Source of the DNA: Lithospermum erythrorhizon
Taxonomy: Eukaryota; Streptophyta; Magnoliopsida; Boraginales; Boraginaceae
Assembly: GCA_019722365.1 (NCBI GenBank)
Contig: JADFUC010002295.1
Location: 806,001-870,000, forward strand
Reading direction: 5' to 3'
DNA: 64,000 bases
Shown in pieces: positions 12,111 to 23,282 of the stretch; the first letter of the stretch is position 1, and each line of letters opens with the position of its first letter. The position numbers were made by a program, and so were the translations under genes. The notes beneath the pieces are model-generated. The model did no database searches, was not told the origin of the DNA, and worked only from the letters and a program-made list of their open reading frames with translations.

Positions 12111-12907
12111 TTCTAACGATTCTGACGGGCAATATCCAACTAGTCTTTTAAAACTGCATTTGCTACCACCACATTAACAAACGAGATTTACTAGAAAAAC
12201 TAATGGAACAAGCTTTTCGTGGTCGACCAAGAAAGGCAAAAATCCACCTTTTAGTTGCAAATGAAAAAGCCATTCATCTTCATATGGGTTGACACACCAC
12301 ACTTACCGCCTACTGACCTACCTCTACACCTTATTCTATATTTATATACCCCCATGGTCTCATTAACTTAAAAACTTATCTCCAAATTAAGTGTATCACA
12401 AGGGAAGAAACATCACCATATTATTTGAGTATATATGATTAATGTTTCACAATTTTTTGTCCTTTCTAATCTAACTAGTAGCGAGACGCCAAGGATGCAT
12501 TTGCATTTAATCGACATTTCTCAAATATTGATACATTTTATGTTTAATTTGAAATTATTCTAAAACTGTGTAAAAAGTTATACTCATTTGAATTTTTTTT
12601 CTAATTACTACCTCCATCCCACAAAGATTGTTCACTTTTAACTTTTTGATAGTTCTACATTTTAAATATAATATAAAAAAGATTATAATAAAATGATGTC
12701 CATATGTAGATATGACATAATAATCGAGACAAATATGTAGATACAAATATTAATTTAACAATTGATGTCCTCTCGACTAAATATATCGATTTAATTGATC
12801 ATCAATATAGAATCAACGACCTTTTCTTTTATGCTCAAGCAATTGATATGATTTAAAAATTAGCTTAAATTTTTAGATTCAAATCTATAAAATTCATGTG
12901 AAATTGA

Positions 12908-13105
12908 ATAATAATAATAATAATAATAATAACAATAATAATAATAATAATTCTACTCAAAGCATATTGTTATTCAACTAATATCTATTATAATAATAAT
13001 AATAACAATAGTTCTAATGTAATAATAATAATAATTCTAAAAAATATATATCATTATTTAACAAACGCCTCTATTATATACAATAATAATAATAACAATG
13101 GGCTC
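12908..13105. repeat. Cluster of AAT/TAA microsatellites
   Basis: Four runs of the trinucleotide TAA/AAT, interrupted by AAC, are separated by related spacers (TATTGTTATTCAACTAA and TCATTATTTAACAAACG). The similar spacers suggest that a unit of microsatellite plus flank was itself tandemly copied. Confidence 0.7.
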
Positions 13106-13472
13106 GAGCAAAACATATTATTATTTAACTAACACCAATTATTAAAGATTGAAAATGACATATGATGAGAAAATCATATTGATGAAAGGAGTAATAAATT
13201 AATAATATATAATATATGAGATATATTCATGTGAATTGAATCATGAAAGTTATACAAGCAAAATTGAGCAAAAAAATAGTTGTGTTATTCAATGCATACC
13301 TTCGAATCATTAAACATGCACTGGAGATAGATAAACGAAATTAACTAAGTAAAATATATATATGGCAAATGTATGTGATGTATCATCCTCAAACCGTACG
13401 TATGTGCTAATTATTCCTTCCAATTGATAATCTTATGTATGTGTAACTATAAAATATGATGATTATTTAATA

Positions 13473-13703
13473 CTAGTTCCGTTTTTTTATTTGATGTTTT
13501 CTTATATTGAGGTGAAGCTTTGATAATTAATTACTAATTACTTATTATTTTAATAAATGTAAATGTTATATCATTAGACTCGTCTTTGAAAATAATTTCA
13601 TAATATTATTTTATTATAATTTTTGAACATATAGTTTAAGAATAATTGATAGTCAAAGTTCCACATCGATATACAAAAACGTTAAATAAAAAAATGGAGG
13701 AAG
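13473..13703. mobile_element. Degenerate Stowaway-like MITE
   Basis: TA-flanked ends resemble each other as inverted repeats: the left reads CTAGTTCCGTTTTTTTATTT and the right AAATAAAAAAATGGAGGAAG. The interior is AT-rich and non-coding. It lies just before the 5' LTR of the copia element. Confidence 0.45.
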
Positions 13704-13840
13704 TAATAGTTAATTCTATTAAAACTCCTAACTTTTAGACACAAGGATAATTTAGTAATTAATAGTGTAAAAATGGAAGAAACACAATTCTTATTCACAA
13801 TTGTTATATAGATTATAGATATAGATATGCTGTATCGCAG

Positions 13841-14710
13841 TGCCGATGTTGAATATTAGAGCGTCAGGGAATCCAAAATTTGCCTCATTTGCGTGTCAAC
13901 GAAGCCATACAAGATGGGATCAAACCATAAAGTTTGAAAATGATTGCACTACTGACAAGAGCGCTGAGAGTGACAATGAGTAAGTAAGGCTCCTAGTGTA
14001 CTTTAGTAATGCTGACGACTACTTATGCAAAACTTCTACGCCTCATATGGGGGCGAACCGGGAAAATGAGCTCGGAAATTGTGAAGCCAGGTGCGTGTGT
14101 GCGACCTGCGGACACGAATGCAGTTCCGAAAGGGGGGCTCGTAAGAGCCAACTTTTGCTTCCGGGTCGAAGTTCGGTTTTGGTAATATTTCAAACTTGAA
14201 ATCAATTGATTTTATATCCAAATCAAACGGCAAGCATAATGCTTATTTGCTCATTAAGGGTGTTTTGCACCTTAATGCAAGAGACGTTTTGGTTAGCAAA
14301 GAGCCTCTACATATTGCTGAAGAAAATCCATCACCACCATACGTAAAATCGAAAGAAAAGTACACACTAATAAAGAAATCCGAGCACCCATTCTCTCATT
14401 TCCTCGCTTTGTTTTCTCAAGGTGATACATCAAGCTCAGAGGCGCTCGTCGACGATCAAGCAGCCGCGGTCGATCGCGGGTCATTTTATCCCGGGAAACG
14501 ACAATTTAGTCGCCCCTAAGCACCGCTTGGGGAAGAGGCCTAATCGCTTTTAAGGAAAGCGCTGACGCGGGATTGATCCGTTTCGTTGTCAATCATTTGA
14601 TTGTAATCTCGCTTTTATTTGTGTAATCATCATTGTAATTTTCGTATGCATATTGTATTATTTCTTTTGCAAAGTACCGTTGTATAGTTCGGTTTCGGCT
14701 AGTTCCATAC
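13841..14710 (+). repeat. 5' LTR of the copia element
   Basis: It begins TGCCGATGTTGAATATTAGA and ends near AGTTCCATAC. Many blocks are shared with the 3' LTR, for example GAGCACCCATTCTCTCATTT, GGTGATACATCAAGCTCAGA and TTGTCAATCATTTGATTGTA. The two LTRs differ by many substitutions and indels, so the insertion is old. A primer-binding site next to the LTR is not recognisable. Confidence 0.85.
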
Positions 14711-17700
14711 GCCTAAATGTATTCGGACTGAGCTATACACAACACTTTTGCAAATGAATCCAATGTTGATACTCGATGGCCAACGCGACCGATGGTAATA
14801 TGTTCCTGGCCAGGGTCAAGTGGTGTTAATGGATGGTGTTGATTGTCGAATGTTCCGCTGTCATTCCCCGGGGTTACACTTCTCCCTATGTTCCGGGCGT
14901 TGGTTGCCCAGATGCTGTTGCCTCGGCTAGTGGCTCTCGGCGCATTCCTCCAAATTTCCTTTGCAACCACCGTCACTACCTCACCAATTGTTCCGTCAGT
15001 AAAATGACCAACCGAAGCCTCCTGTGTTTTCCCGGTCGAATTTCAAAGGTGGCGAGAACAAGTGATGTTCTTATTCACGAATCTGAACTTTGCAACGTTC
15101 TGGTCAGAACCTCACGGGTCAAGATGACGGTGCTTGGAGTTTGGTCATGGCCCACTCGGAGACACTCCGATTATTTGAGTCGTAATTATTTGTTGACTTA
15201 TTTGTCGGATGAGTTGTATAGCGTATATAAAACATACGCTACTACAAAACAGTGTTGGGACGCACTTGAGTTCAAGTATAAGACTCAAGATGCGGGTTCC
15301 AAGAAATTTATCGTGGTAAGATTTCTGGACTATAAAAATGGTGGATGAAAAATCGTGGACGGTGACGCTTCGAACTTGAGGTCAGTTTTCCACCCAGCTT
15401 CGTTGAAGGAACGGGCTTGAAACGAAATGTTCAAGGTTGCTGCGGTGAATTAGAAATTGCCACCATCTTCGATAGACTTCAAGAACTATTGAAGCACAAA
15501 GGATATGAACATGTTGCAATTATCTGTTTCGAGAATAAGCAGGCAATAGGGAAGGCCTGAATTGTGATCGCTTATCCTAACTCCTCTCAAGGGGAGTCTA
15601 AGGTGAATGTCAGGAATTTGGGTCTTTCGAGGTCTTTCAAGAAGAAGAATGATTTTGCTCCTAGGGGAAACAGTTTCAAGAAAGCTGCTCCACCTTTCTC
15701 AAGGGAATCTCCTTCAAGGTTTTTGACAGCATAATTATAACAAACGTGGTCATAAGTCCTTCGAGTGTAAACTGGCCAAGAGAAGTAACAATGGGAAAAA
15801 GATGGCGAATATGGTCACCAAAGAATCAGACGAGATCAACTTGTCGGCTGTGATTTCTGAGGTGAACTTTGTGGGCACGAACCCACAAGAGTGGTGGATC
15901 GATACCGGTGCTACTAGGCATGTTTGTTCGGTCAAAGATCACTTTGCTACTTTCGCCGCCAAGTAATGGTGAGAAGATGTACATGGCGAATAATGCAACC
16001 TCCAACATCGGTGGAGAAGGAATCAGAGGCCGGTAATGACTTCGGGAAGTGAAGTCACATCAAGAATGTTCTGTGATACCTAACTTGTGGAAGAACCTTT
16101 AACTGTTCTTACTTAGCAAAACATGGTTTTAAACTTGTAATTGAGTCTCGACAAAGTTACTTTCCAAGTCGGGCATGTTTGTTGAAAAGGCTATGTGTTA
16201 AATGGTCTTTCAAAATGAATGAATGGTTACAAACAAGATGAATAAAAATAATATTGCCTATGCTTACAGCAATTTTAATTTATGGCATATAGGTTAGCAT
16301 GTGAACTCTAATTTTGCTTAAGACGATCAAGTTGAATCACATACCTAATGAATTTATCGATAAGAATTACAATGTGAACGGTGGTTGAAGAAAAATCGAC
16401 GAGAGCAACATCAAATCAGAGAAATAATAAGCCTCTCGATCTGCTCACAAATGACGCCATGACATGAGCCCAATTCAATCTAGTGAAATGAGTACTTTTA
16501 TCACCTTTGTAGACGAGTAGTACAAAATTTTGCTATGTATACTGATGAAAAGTAAAAATGAGGCAATCGATAAATTTGGTAATTTGATAAAGAAGTTGTT
16601 GAAATCAACTCGAGAAAAAGATAAAAGAATGGAAACAGAAGTAAAGATGTCTCACCATTTGGTCAATTTTGTTCCTGAAGTATTATTCATTTAAGTGACA
16701 CCTCTCCTCAATCGAATGGGATTGCCGAAAGAAAAAAAATCGATCATTGAAAGAGAGATGATGAATGCCTTGTTGATAAGTTCAAAGCTACCTCAAGGAA
16801 CGCTGGGAAGTCGATATCGACAATTAACTACCTCGAACAAAATTCTCGTAAAATGAGGATAAACCCATTTGAATTGTTCAAAGGTGTAGCACCAACCTAC
16901 AAACATCTTCGAGCGCTGGGGTTTGGCAAAGGTCATGTTACCTCCTCCTAAACAAAAGTGACTATTGTCCAAATGGCTTCATGCAATTTTTATTGATATG
17001 CTCAAATAGCACGATATTCTTTGTTCATAAGAGTGACAATCAATGCAGCGAACAAGAATAATATTAGAGTCTCTCGAATGTCAATGCTCTTTGAACATGC
17101 CTATGAAATCTAAGCGGCTAAAAGCTTCGATCTAAAGACACAATTTAACCCCGAGGGTATTTATAACGGTACTACGGATAGTCAAAGTAAAGGAGGTCGA
17201 GGAGCTGCTAACCTCGACGTAGTAAAAAGGGCACGTGTCGAAGTCTTTTGCTCTCGATTTTGTAACGATATGCTCGAGAGTGAACCCCGAACTTACCAAG
17301 AGGTCAGCCTAACCGATGGTCCGCCAGCCGAAGTTTATATCGGCCAAGCTCGATTCAATTTGCTTAATCACACTCGAATCAAAGCGGATCTTCCGCCAGA
17401 TGTAAGGCTTTAAAATCCAAATGGATTTTTTTAAGAGGAAAAAATGAAAGCCGATGGGATGATAGATAAGTACAAAAGTAGACTACCATTTGTGGAATAG
17501 ACAAAAGAAGGATCAGACTATTTTTTTACTTATTCTCACTGACAAGGATAACATCCACAGATTATCCTAGCAATTGCCTCATCAAGCAAGCACTTAGATG
17601 TACATCAAATGGATGTAAAACAAAATTCTCTCTTAAACGGAGAATTAGATGAAGAAATTTACATGGAACAACCCGAGGGTTTTATGGTCAGAAAAAGTAA

Positions 17701-19377
17701 TATAAAGTATACGAATTTGTCAAATCTTTGTATGGGTTAAAGCAAGTTCTAAACACGGTACGAAGTTTGGACAAGGCATACTTTAGTGGATTTAGTAAAT
17801 CAATGAGTGTGACAAAGTTGTGTTTATGTAAAATCCACTGTAGGATATGTATCTTCACAGATGCTGACGCATGCTACTGGTTGTAGCAATCAAAGATGAT
17901 TCAATCCACCAAAGATATGTCAACTCCAAGTTTGACATGAAGGACATGGGACAAGGATCTAATTTTGAGTCCGTGATTGCGAGAACTCCTAACGTGTCTA
18001 GTTGTTAACCCAATCACACTATGTCGAGCAAATTCGGGAAATTTTGCCAAGACGATTGGGAGAATGTCCAACTCGATGAACATCGATACCTCACGAAGAA
18101 TAAAGGGGAAGTGTGTTCAACTTGAGTATTCTGCTTATCGAGTCTCATGTTCCCGATTTGTGCTGTACTAGACCGATATAGCTTATTCCAAGAAGCAAAT
18201 TGAGTAGATATACGCAGCAATCCAGCAATGCATCATCATCGAAAGCTCAAGCGATGCCAGAGTACTTAAGTACTCGAGACATACTTGAATTACGGGTTGC
18301 ACTATACGCCAAGTATCCCGGCTGCATTTCGAGGGTACACGGATGCAAATCGACTGATAATCGCGATTCAATGGCTAATAAAGGATACGTGTTCACTTCA
18401 GCGCGCACTGTGTCAGCTGAAGTCTCAAACAACGCACTGCCGTATCCACGATGGAGTCTCGGGAAGTCATTGCCTTAGACAAGGCAAGGTTTCAATGGTT
18501 AAGACAATTTCTCAGGATATTCCGGAGCTGGAAAGCGTCAGCTTCCAATTTGCATATACCGCGACAATGAGTCTCGCAATCGGCGGCATCGCAACTACTT
18601 ATATAACGGTAAGTCGAGACACATTCGCCGAAGACATAATACCATTAGACATTAATCTCAACCGAGTTAACGTTGATCACGTAAGATCAAAAGATAACAT
18701 AGCGGATCCATCAATTGCAAGAAAAAGAACTAGTTGAGAATTCATCGAAAAGGAACGGGATTGAAAAACCTCGAGAAAAATACGAATGAGCGACAACTCC
18801 TACCTTGTTGACCGGAGATCCCAAAGCATTCAAAGTTCCAAGGACAACCGCTCATATCATTAGTAGATTACCGCGGGGATTTCCCTACCGTCTTCTGGGA
18901 TGGTAATGTTGATACCCGCATAGGTGTTAAGCTATGCTTTTAATGACTCTATGAGATACTGAAGGAGTAGTGCGGGTTACTCGAAATAATATGAAGAGTC
19001 ACCTATGTGAGCTAAAGTGGGGTGGGTCAGTTTAGAAGAAATGCTCACTGAGGTGCATTTCGACGACAACTCACGAATCAGCACGCTGGCCCAAGGCCCA
19101 ACCGACAATAAATGAGAACTGATACGAGTCGACGAGACTGTAGAAGTATGTCAAGACGGTTACCAAAAGCGTATTAGTTCCAAGACATCGCGTCTACTAT
19201 GTCTGTTGGTGAATGTAAACATATGTACGCGGAAGGTTCCAAGGCCATCACACTACTCATTCTACGCAGAATCGTCATTGCTATATCACCGATTATCGAG
19301 TCAAATTTTTCAAATTTGTATCCTGGGGATATTAGTTTTGCTGTCTGAGCTTGAATACAAATTTTGATTCATGGGGA

Positions 19378-20260
19378 TGTCGATAAAGTGAATATTGTGA
19401 GTCATGAATCCAAAATTTTGCCTCTCATTCAGGTGTCAATGAGCTTATGCTGAAGACGGATCAAACCATAAAGCTAAAACGACGCCGCATTCTCACATCG
19501 ACAAAGAGTGGGAGAAAGTGGACAAGTGAGGTAAAGTGCTCCTAAGAGCCCAGAATGTGATCGACTACTTACGCAAAACTCACGCTACCAAGCAGTGGGG
19601 CAAATCCGGGGAAAATGAGCTCGAAATTGTGAAGCCAAAAGGCAGCGCCACCCGGACACGAATGCGCCCGAAAAGGGGGTCAGCAAGCGAGCCAACTTTT
19701 GCCCGGCCGAGTTCGGTTGCGACATTTCAAACTTGAATCCTAATTGATTCGCATTCAAATCAAATGGCAAGCACACGTTTTATTTGCTCACATGGTGTTT
19801 AGTGCACCTTAACGCAAAGAGACGCTTGGTTAGCAGCAGCCTCTACATATCACGAAGAAATCCATCACCACTGCTACGTAAATCGTAAAGAAAAGCACAT
19901 ACTACACACAAGAAACTGAGAGCACCCATTCTCTCATTTCGCTTGTTTTCTCAAGGTGATACATCAAGCTCAGAAGCGCTCGTCGACGATTCGCTTGTGC
20001 TTGCGGAAGCCGACAAGTGGTCATTTTATCCCGTGGAAACGATCACCTCTTACCGCCCTAAGACCCCAAGCCAGAAGAGGTCGAACTGCTTTTAAGGAAA
20101 GTTACGGACGACTGATCCTGCTTCGCTTTTTTGTCAATCATTTGATTGTAATCTCGCTTGTTTCTGGTGCACCGTCACTGTAATTTTCGCATTTATTATC
20201 AGACATTTCTTGCAGCACTGTTGTATAGTCAAGTTTTTCTCCTATTAGTTCCATACAACA
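19378..20260 (+). repeat. 3' LTR of the copia element
   Basis: It begins TGTCGATAAAGTGAATATTG right after a short purine tract (ATGGGGA) that may be the polypurine primer. It ends ATTAGTTCCATACAACA. It matches the 5' LTR along its whole length and is 883 bp. Confidence 0.85.
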
Positions 20261-21029
20261 TGCACTGATTGTTGTTCACCTATTCACCTAATAAGCAATG
20301 GTAATCCAAGGATTTATATTAACTAATTAACCACATAAATAACTGTCTATTTGTATGTAGTGCATTATTACTTATCAATTGTTAATTTTGGCATATATTA
20401 ATAGTTTAATACTCATCTCTTCCATATTTAAAATTATATCGAGACTTATCTGATCTAATCAATTATTTTAATAAATTAATTATAATTTAAATTTGAGCTT
20501 CATTTTCATATTTATTAACTACAAGTATTTCTAGAAAAAGCAAAACTATCATAACCATTTTAATGTCACATTCATGTCATCGTTATCATGTTTATAATTT
20601 TTACACTAAACTTATAATATATCTCCTCCATAATACGAGTATAAATTTTACTTATAATAATTTGTGATAGATACTGAATTAAAAAATTTAAAGATAATGG
20701 AATCACTACATAGTATCACTCATTGATTTCTACACCTTTTTACCCTCACTTTTATTATCAATCAACTAATATTAATACACAAATCTACCAAATCTCATCC
20801 CTTCGTATGTACCTATATTATTATCTAGCTTGGTTCAAGAAATAACAATAAAATAAATAATTAAAGCATCAATATATATAAATATTAAAAGTCAAATTTA
20901 TCCAAATCACATCTTGAGCCTTACCCCCACCCCCCACTCCCTTCATTCTGTCTTATATATTCCCCCTTGTTGTCCCAAAAAGAATTTATCGTTTCAATCG
21001 CACCACCAAGCACTTGATGTTCCAACATT
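20261..21029. other. Intergenic DNA and promoter of the small gene at 21030
   Basis: AT-rich DNA without a supported gene. The last 150 bp are the promoter, with a C-rich patch (CCTTACCCCCACCCCCCACT), a TATA box and a short leader. Confidence 0.5.
20954..20960 (+). promoter_or_regulatory. TATA box of the gene at 21030
   Basis: TATATAT flanked by pyrimidine-rich DNA, about 75 bp before the start codon. That leaves room for a leader of about 45 bases. The preceding C/T-rich patch is typical of plant core promoters. Confidence 0.55.
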
Positions 21030-21428
21030 ATGGTCTCGTCAAAAAGGCTTTCAATCACCATACTAGAGCCAATGCTATCTCTTTGGCTCTATTTCAAACA
21101 AAGAGCTAGCAAAGCAACACAAAGGTTACCTAAATCAAACTTAGCTAATAAGCCTAAACAACTTTTGACCACGATAAGCAACAAGACTTTCAATATGAGA
21201 CACAAGAAGAAGTCAACATGCAAGGACCATAATGATGAAGATTATGACTTTGGAGATGGAGGGTTATGGCAAAAGTCAATCATCATGGGTGATAAATGTG
21301 AACCGTTGGATTTCTCCGGTGTAATTTACTATGATAACGATGGAAAACCGGTGTCCGAACCGCCCATGAAATCTCCGGCAAAGGCGAACCCTTTACCAAA
21401 TTATGTTTTGAATAAGAAAGATGAGTAG
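21030..21428 (+). CDS. Small plant protein of unknown function
   Basis: An intact single-exon gene for 132 residues. The N-terminal half is basic, with Lys- and Ser-rich segments (KQRASKATQRLPKSN). The C-terminal half has an acidic hinge (DHNDEDYDFGDGG) followed by GLWQKSIIMGDKCEPLDFSG and VIYYDNDGKPVSE. The block GLWQ-I-MG-KC-PL-FSGVIYYD is one I recognise from a plant-specific group of uncharacterised short proteins (the Arabidopsis At3g50900/At5g66580 type); this is recall, not a search. A Pro/Ser tail (PPMKSPAKANPLPNY) is also usual there. No signal peptide or membrane span is evident. A TATA box and leader are well placed upstream, and codon use looks normal. Confidence 0.8.
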   Translation: MVSSKRLSITILEPMLSLWLYFKQRASKATQRLPKSNLANKPKQLLTTISNKTFNMRHKKKSTCKDHNDEDYDFGDGGLWQKSIIMGDKCEPLDFSGVIYYDNDGKPVSEPPMKSPAKANPLPNYVLNKKDE

Positions 21429-21557
21429 GATTGTAATTAGGTGATAATTTACTCACTTCACCTTTTGTGTTTTAATTTGTTTGGTAATAATTAGGTGATC
21501 AAATGATGGAATATTTAAGACAAAATGTTGCATGTAGATCACATGCATGGCGGCACC

Positions 21558-22047
21558 AACGGTGCGAAGCCAACCCAAATATTCGATTAACCTAAAAGCT
21601 TCGATTGATATCGACAAATATCAAATCAAACCTTTCTGATTGGATTCCAAATCGAATCAAATTATTCGACTTGATTCATAATCCCGAACTCATCCCAGCT
21701 TTACTTTCCTATTGAAATAAATTATTACCCATACCTAATAATAACACTAATAATGTAAAAGTTATCAAATGGAGCCACATTTAACCTACCCATTCAAATA
21801 TCCCATTAACTGATACCTTATAACAATTTTTATAATAGCAAATCAAACTATTTGCAAATATTCGATCCGAAATACCATATCAAATCAAATACTGAAGCCA
21901 AAAAATGGGGTTCAAACCCAAATCAAACCTTATTTTTTAATATTCGATTAAATCAAATCAAATCAAATATGTATAATAGAAAAAATCAACTCAAACCAAA
22001 CATAATTAATATTTGGTAGGGTTCAGCTCGATCACACCCCTAACCCG
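21558..22047. mobile_element. Probable hAT-type MITE
   Basis: The right end, read inward on the minus strand, is TTAGGGGTGTGATCGAGCTG followed by AACCC, a common plant hAT MITE terminus. The left end reads AACGGTGCGAAGCCAACCC and aligns with it imperfectly. The flanks are GCGGCACC (21550-21557) and ACGGCACC (22048-22055), seven of eight identical, fitting an 8-bp hAT target duplication. The interior is a patchwork of AAATCAAATC and ATTCGATT repeats with no coding capacity. Confidence 0.5.
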
Positions 22048-22659
22048 ACGGCACCCCATGGATCAAAGGTGGTGAATAGTGGTGTTATTATATGATTATG
22101 TATGTTAGGAGTATAATAATAATCTTACAAATTTCTTGCTTGTTTAAATTCCATAAAATACATACACTAAGGTGTTGTTTGGCTAATACATTTATTCTTG
22201 AATAAGATTTTGCTAGAGATTTTCTTCTTTACTTTTTTTCATGGTGCATTGTGACCAGGTCAAGTTGATTATGAATTCATGATATGTTTTTGTTAATTCA
22301 ATTAGGAATTGGATTGTCTGATCCATTTTATATTCACAAAGTTAGCTATAGTGGATTTTTCTTCTACTCCTGACGACTAGTGGCTAGTTAAAGGCCTCTA
22401 TGTTTTTACAATCCCAAATATATATTTTAAGATTGCTTTGAACACCAAATTAATAAAACAAATATATATATACTTTTGATTCATATCATATAGATGTCAT
22501 CAAGACAGGGAAATCAGTGGGATCCTCCAACGAGAATGGCTACGGTTCACTAACGATACGATTCATTAATGGTATAGTGCATAATTTTCATAATTATTTC
22601 CGTCAAATACTGGGTCGGATAGAGCCTTGATTTGACCAAATGGTCCTACCCACCCCATA

Positions 22660-22865
22660 TGGAAGTGTATGATGGTTGGTACAACACCACACTTGAAGGT
22701 TTTTGTGTCTAGTGAATGTCCGCAAGAATCAAACGAACATCATTTAAGTACATTTTTGCCATATTTTGTAGTGTGATGGTTTATGCAACAGTTCAACACC
22801 ACACTTTTAAGATGTTTAATATAGTTGACGTCCGCTAGGATTAAACTAGCATTGATAAAATATGT
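22660..22865. repeat. Imperfect direct repeat, two copies
   Basis: Two copies of a segment that runs GATGGTT, CAACACCACACTT, then GTCCGC(A/T)AG(A/G)AT, about 115 bp apart. They differ by several substitutions and small indels. The origin is unknown. Confidence 0.5.
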
Positions 22866-23282
22866 TCACTGTATTTTCGAAGAGGAAACCGCCCAGGCGC
22901 CCCCAACCCCTCCCTTAACCGATGAGAGCCACTCGTCTCCACCGTTTAGCAACCTCTGATCAAGCCGGCATGTCACCTGTGCACAGTTATATAATACTAC
23001 TACATACTTATGGAAAGAACAAAAACAAGAAAAGAGGGAAAAAAAGTGTAGAATTGTAGAATAAATTCTTTGATGTAAATTATCTGGACTTAAGCTATAA
23101 TGCCTTATGGATCATGCTCAACTGTACCGTCATGAAACAAAGTTAAATTAGATATACTAGGCTGAAGCTTCCTTTCAATGTGGTGCTTGCCAAACTCCAA
23201 AGAAATGGGATTTGGGTTACATGAATCAATTCAGAAATGTATGGAATATATTTCACAAGTGTACCAAGTAGTATCCTCTAAA

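Larger units (their letters stand above)
12111..13840. other. AT-rich intergenic DNA with microsatellites and MITE pieces
   Basis: No gene is supported. A lone Stowaway-type end (CTACCTCCATCCCACAAAG) lies at about 12607. TAA-type microsatellites fill 12908-13105, and a degenerate Stowaway-like element follows. A TATA-like TATTTATATACC lies near 12348, but no open frame follows it. Confidence 0.5.
13841..20260 (+). mobile_element. Decayed Ty1/copia LTR retrotransposon
   Basis: Two direct LTRs (13841-14710 and 19378-20260) bracket a plus-strand internal region with copia gene order: gag, zinc knuckle, protease, integrase, reverse transcriptase, RNase H. Recognisable pieces, all in broken frames, are LSDELYSVYKTYATTKQCWD with KFIVVRFLDYK (gag), KRGHKSFECKLAKR (zinc knuckle, 15737-15784), EWWIDTGATRHVCS (protease active site DTG, near 15890), SPQSNGIAERK (integrase end, near 16705), LNGELDEEIYMEQPEGF with KSLYGLKQ (reverse transcriptase, 17635-17760), and GYVFTSA and VDHVRSKDNIADP (RNase H, 18380-18715). 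Integrase before reverse transcriptase identifies the copia superfamily. Dozens of stops and indels make it immobile. No clean 5-bp target duplication is visible (CGCAG versus TGCAC next to the chosen ends), so the ends may be off by a few bases. Confidence 0.9.
21429..23282. other. Intergenic DNA between two convergent genes
   Basis: It contains a probable hAT-type MITE (21558-22047) and an imperfect direct repeat of about 75 bp (22660-22745 and 22780-22865), both copies containing CAACACCACACTT and a GTCCGC(A/T)AG block. No gene is supported. It also holds the 3' flanks of the small gene on the left and the hAT-derived gene on the right. Confidence 0.5.

Noticed and set aside
12608..13190. 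One MITE joining the CTACCTCCATCCC end at 12607 to GGAGTAATA near 13190
   Set aside because: The interior holds microsatellites and the right end matches only a few bases, so the pairing is not supported.
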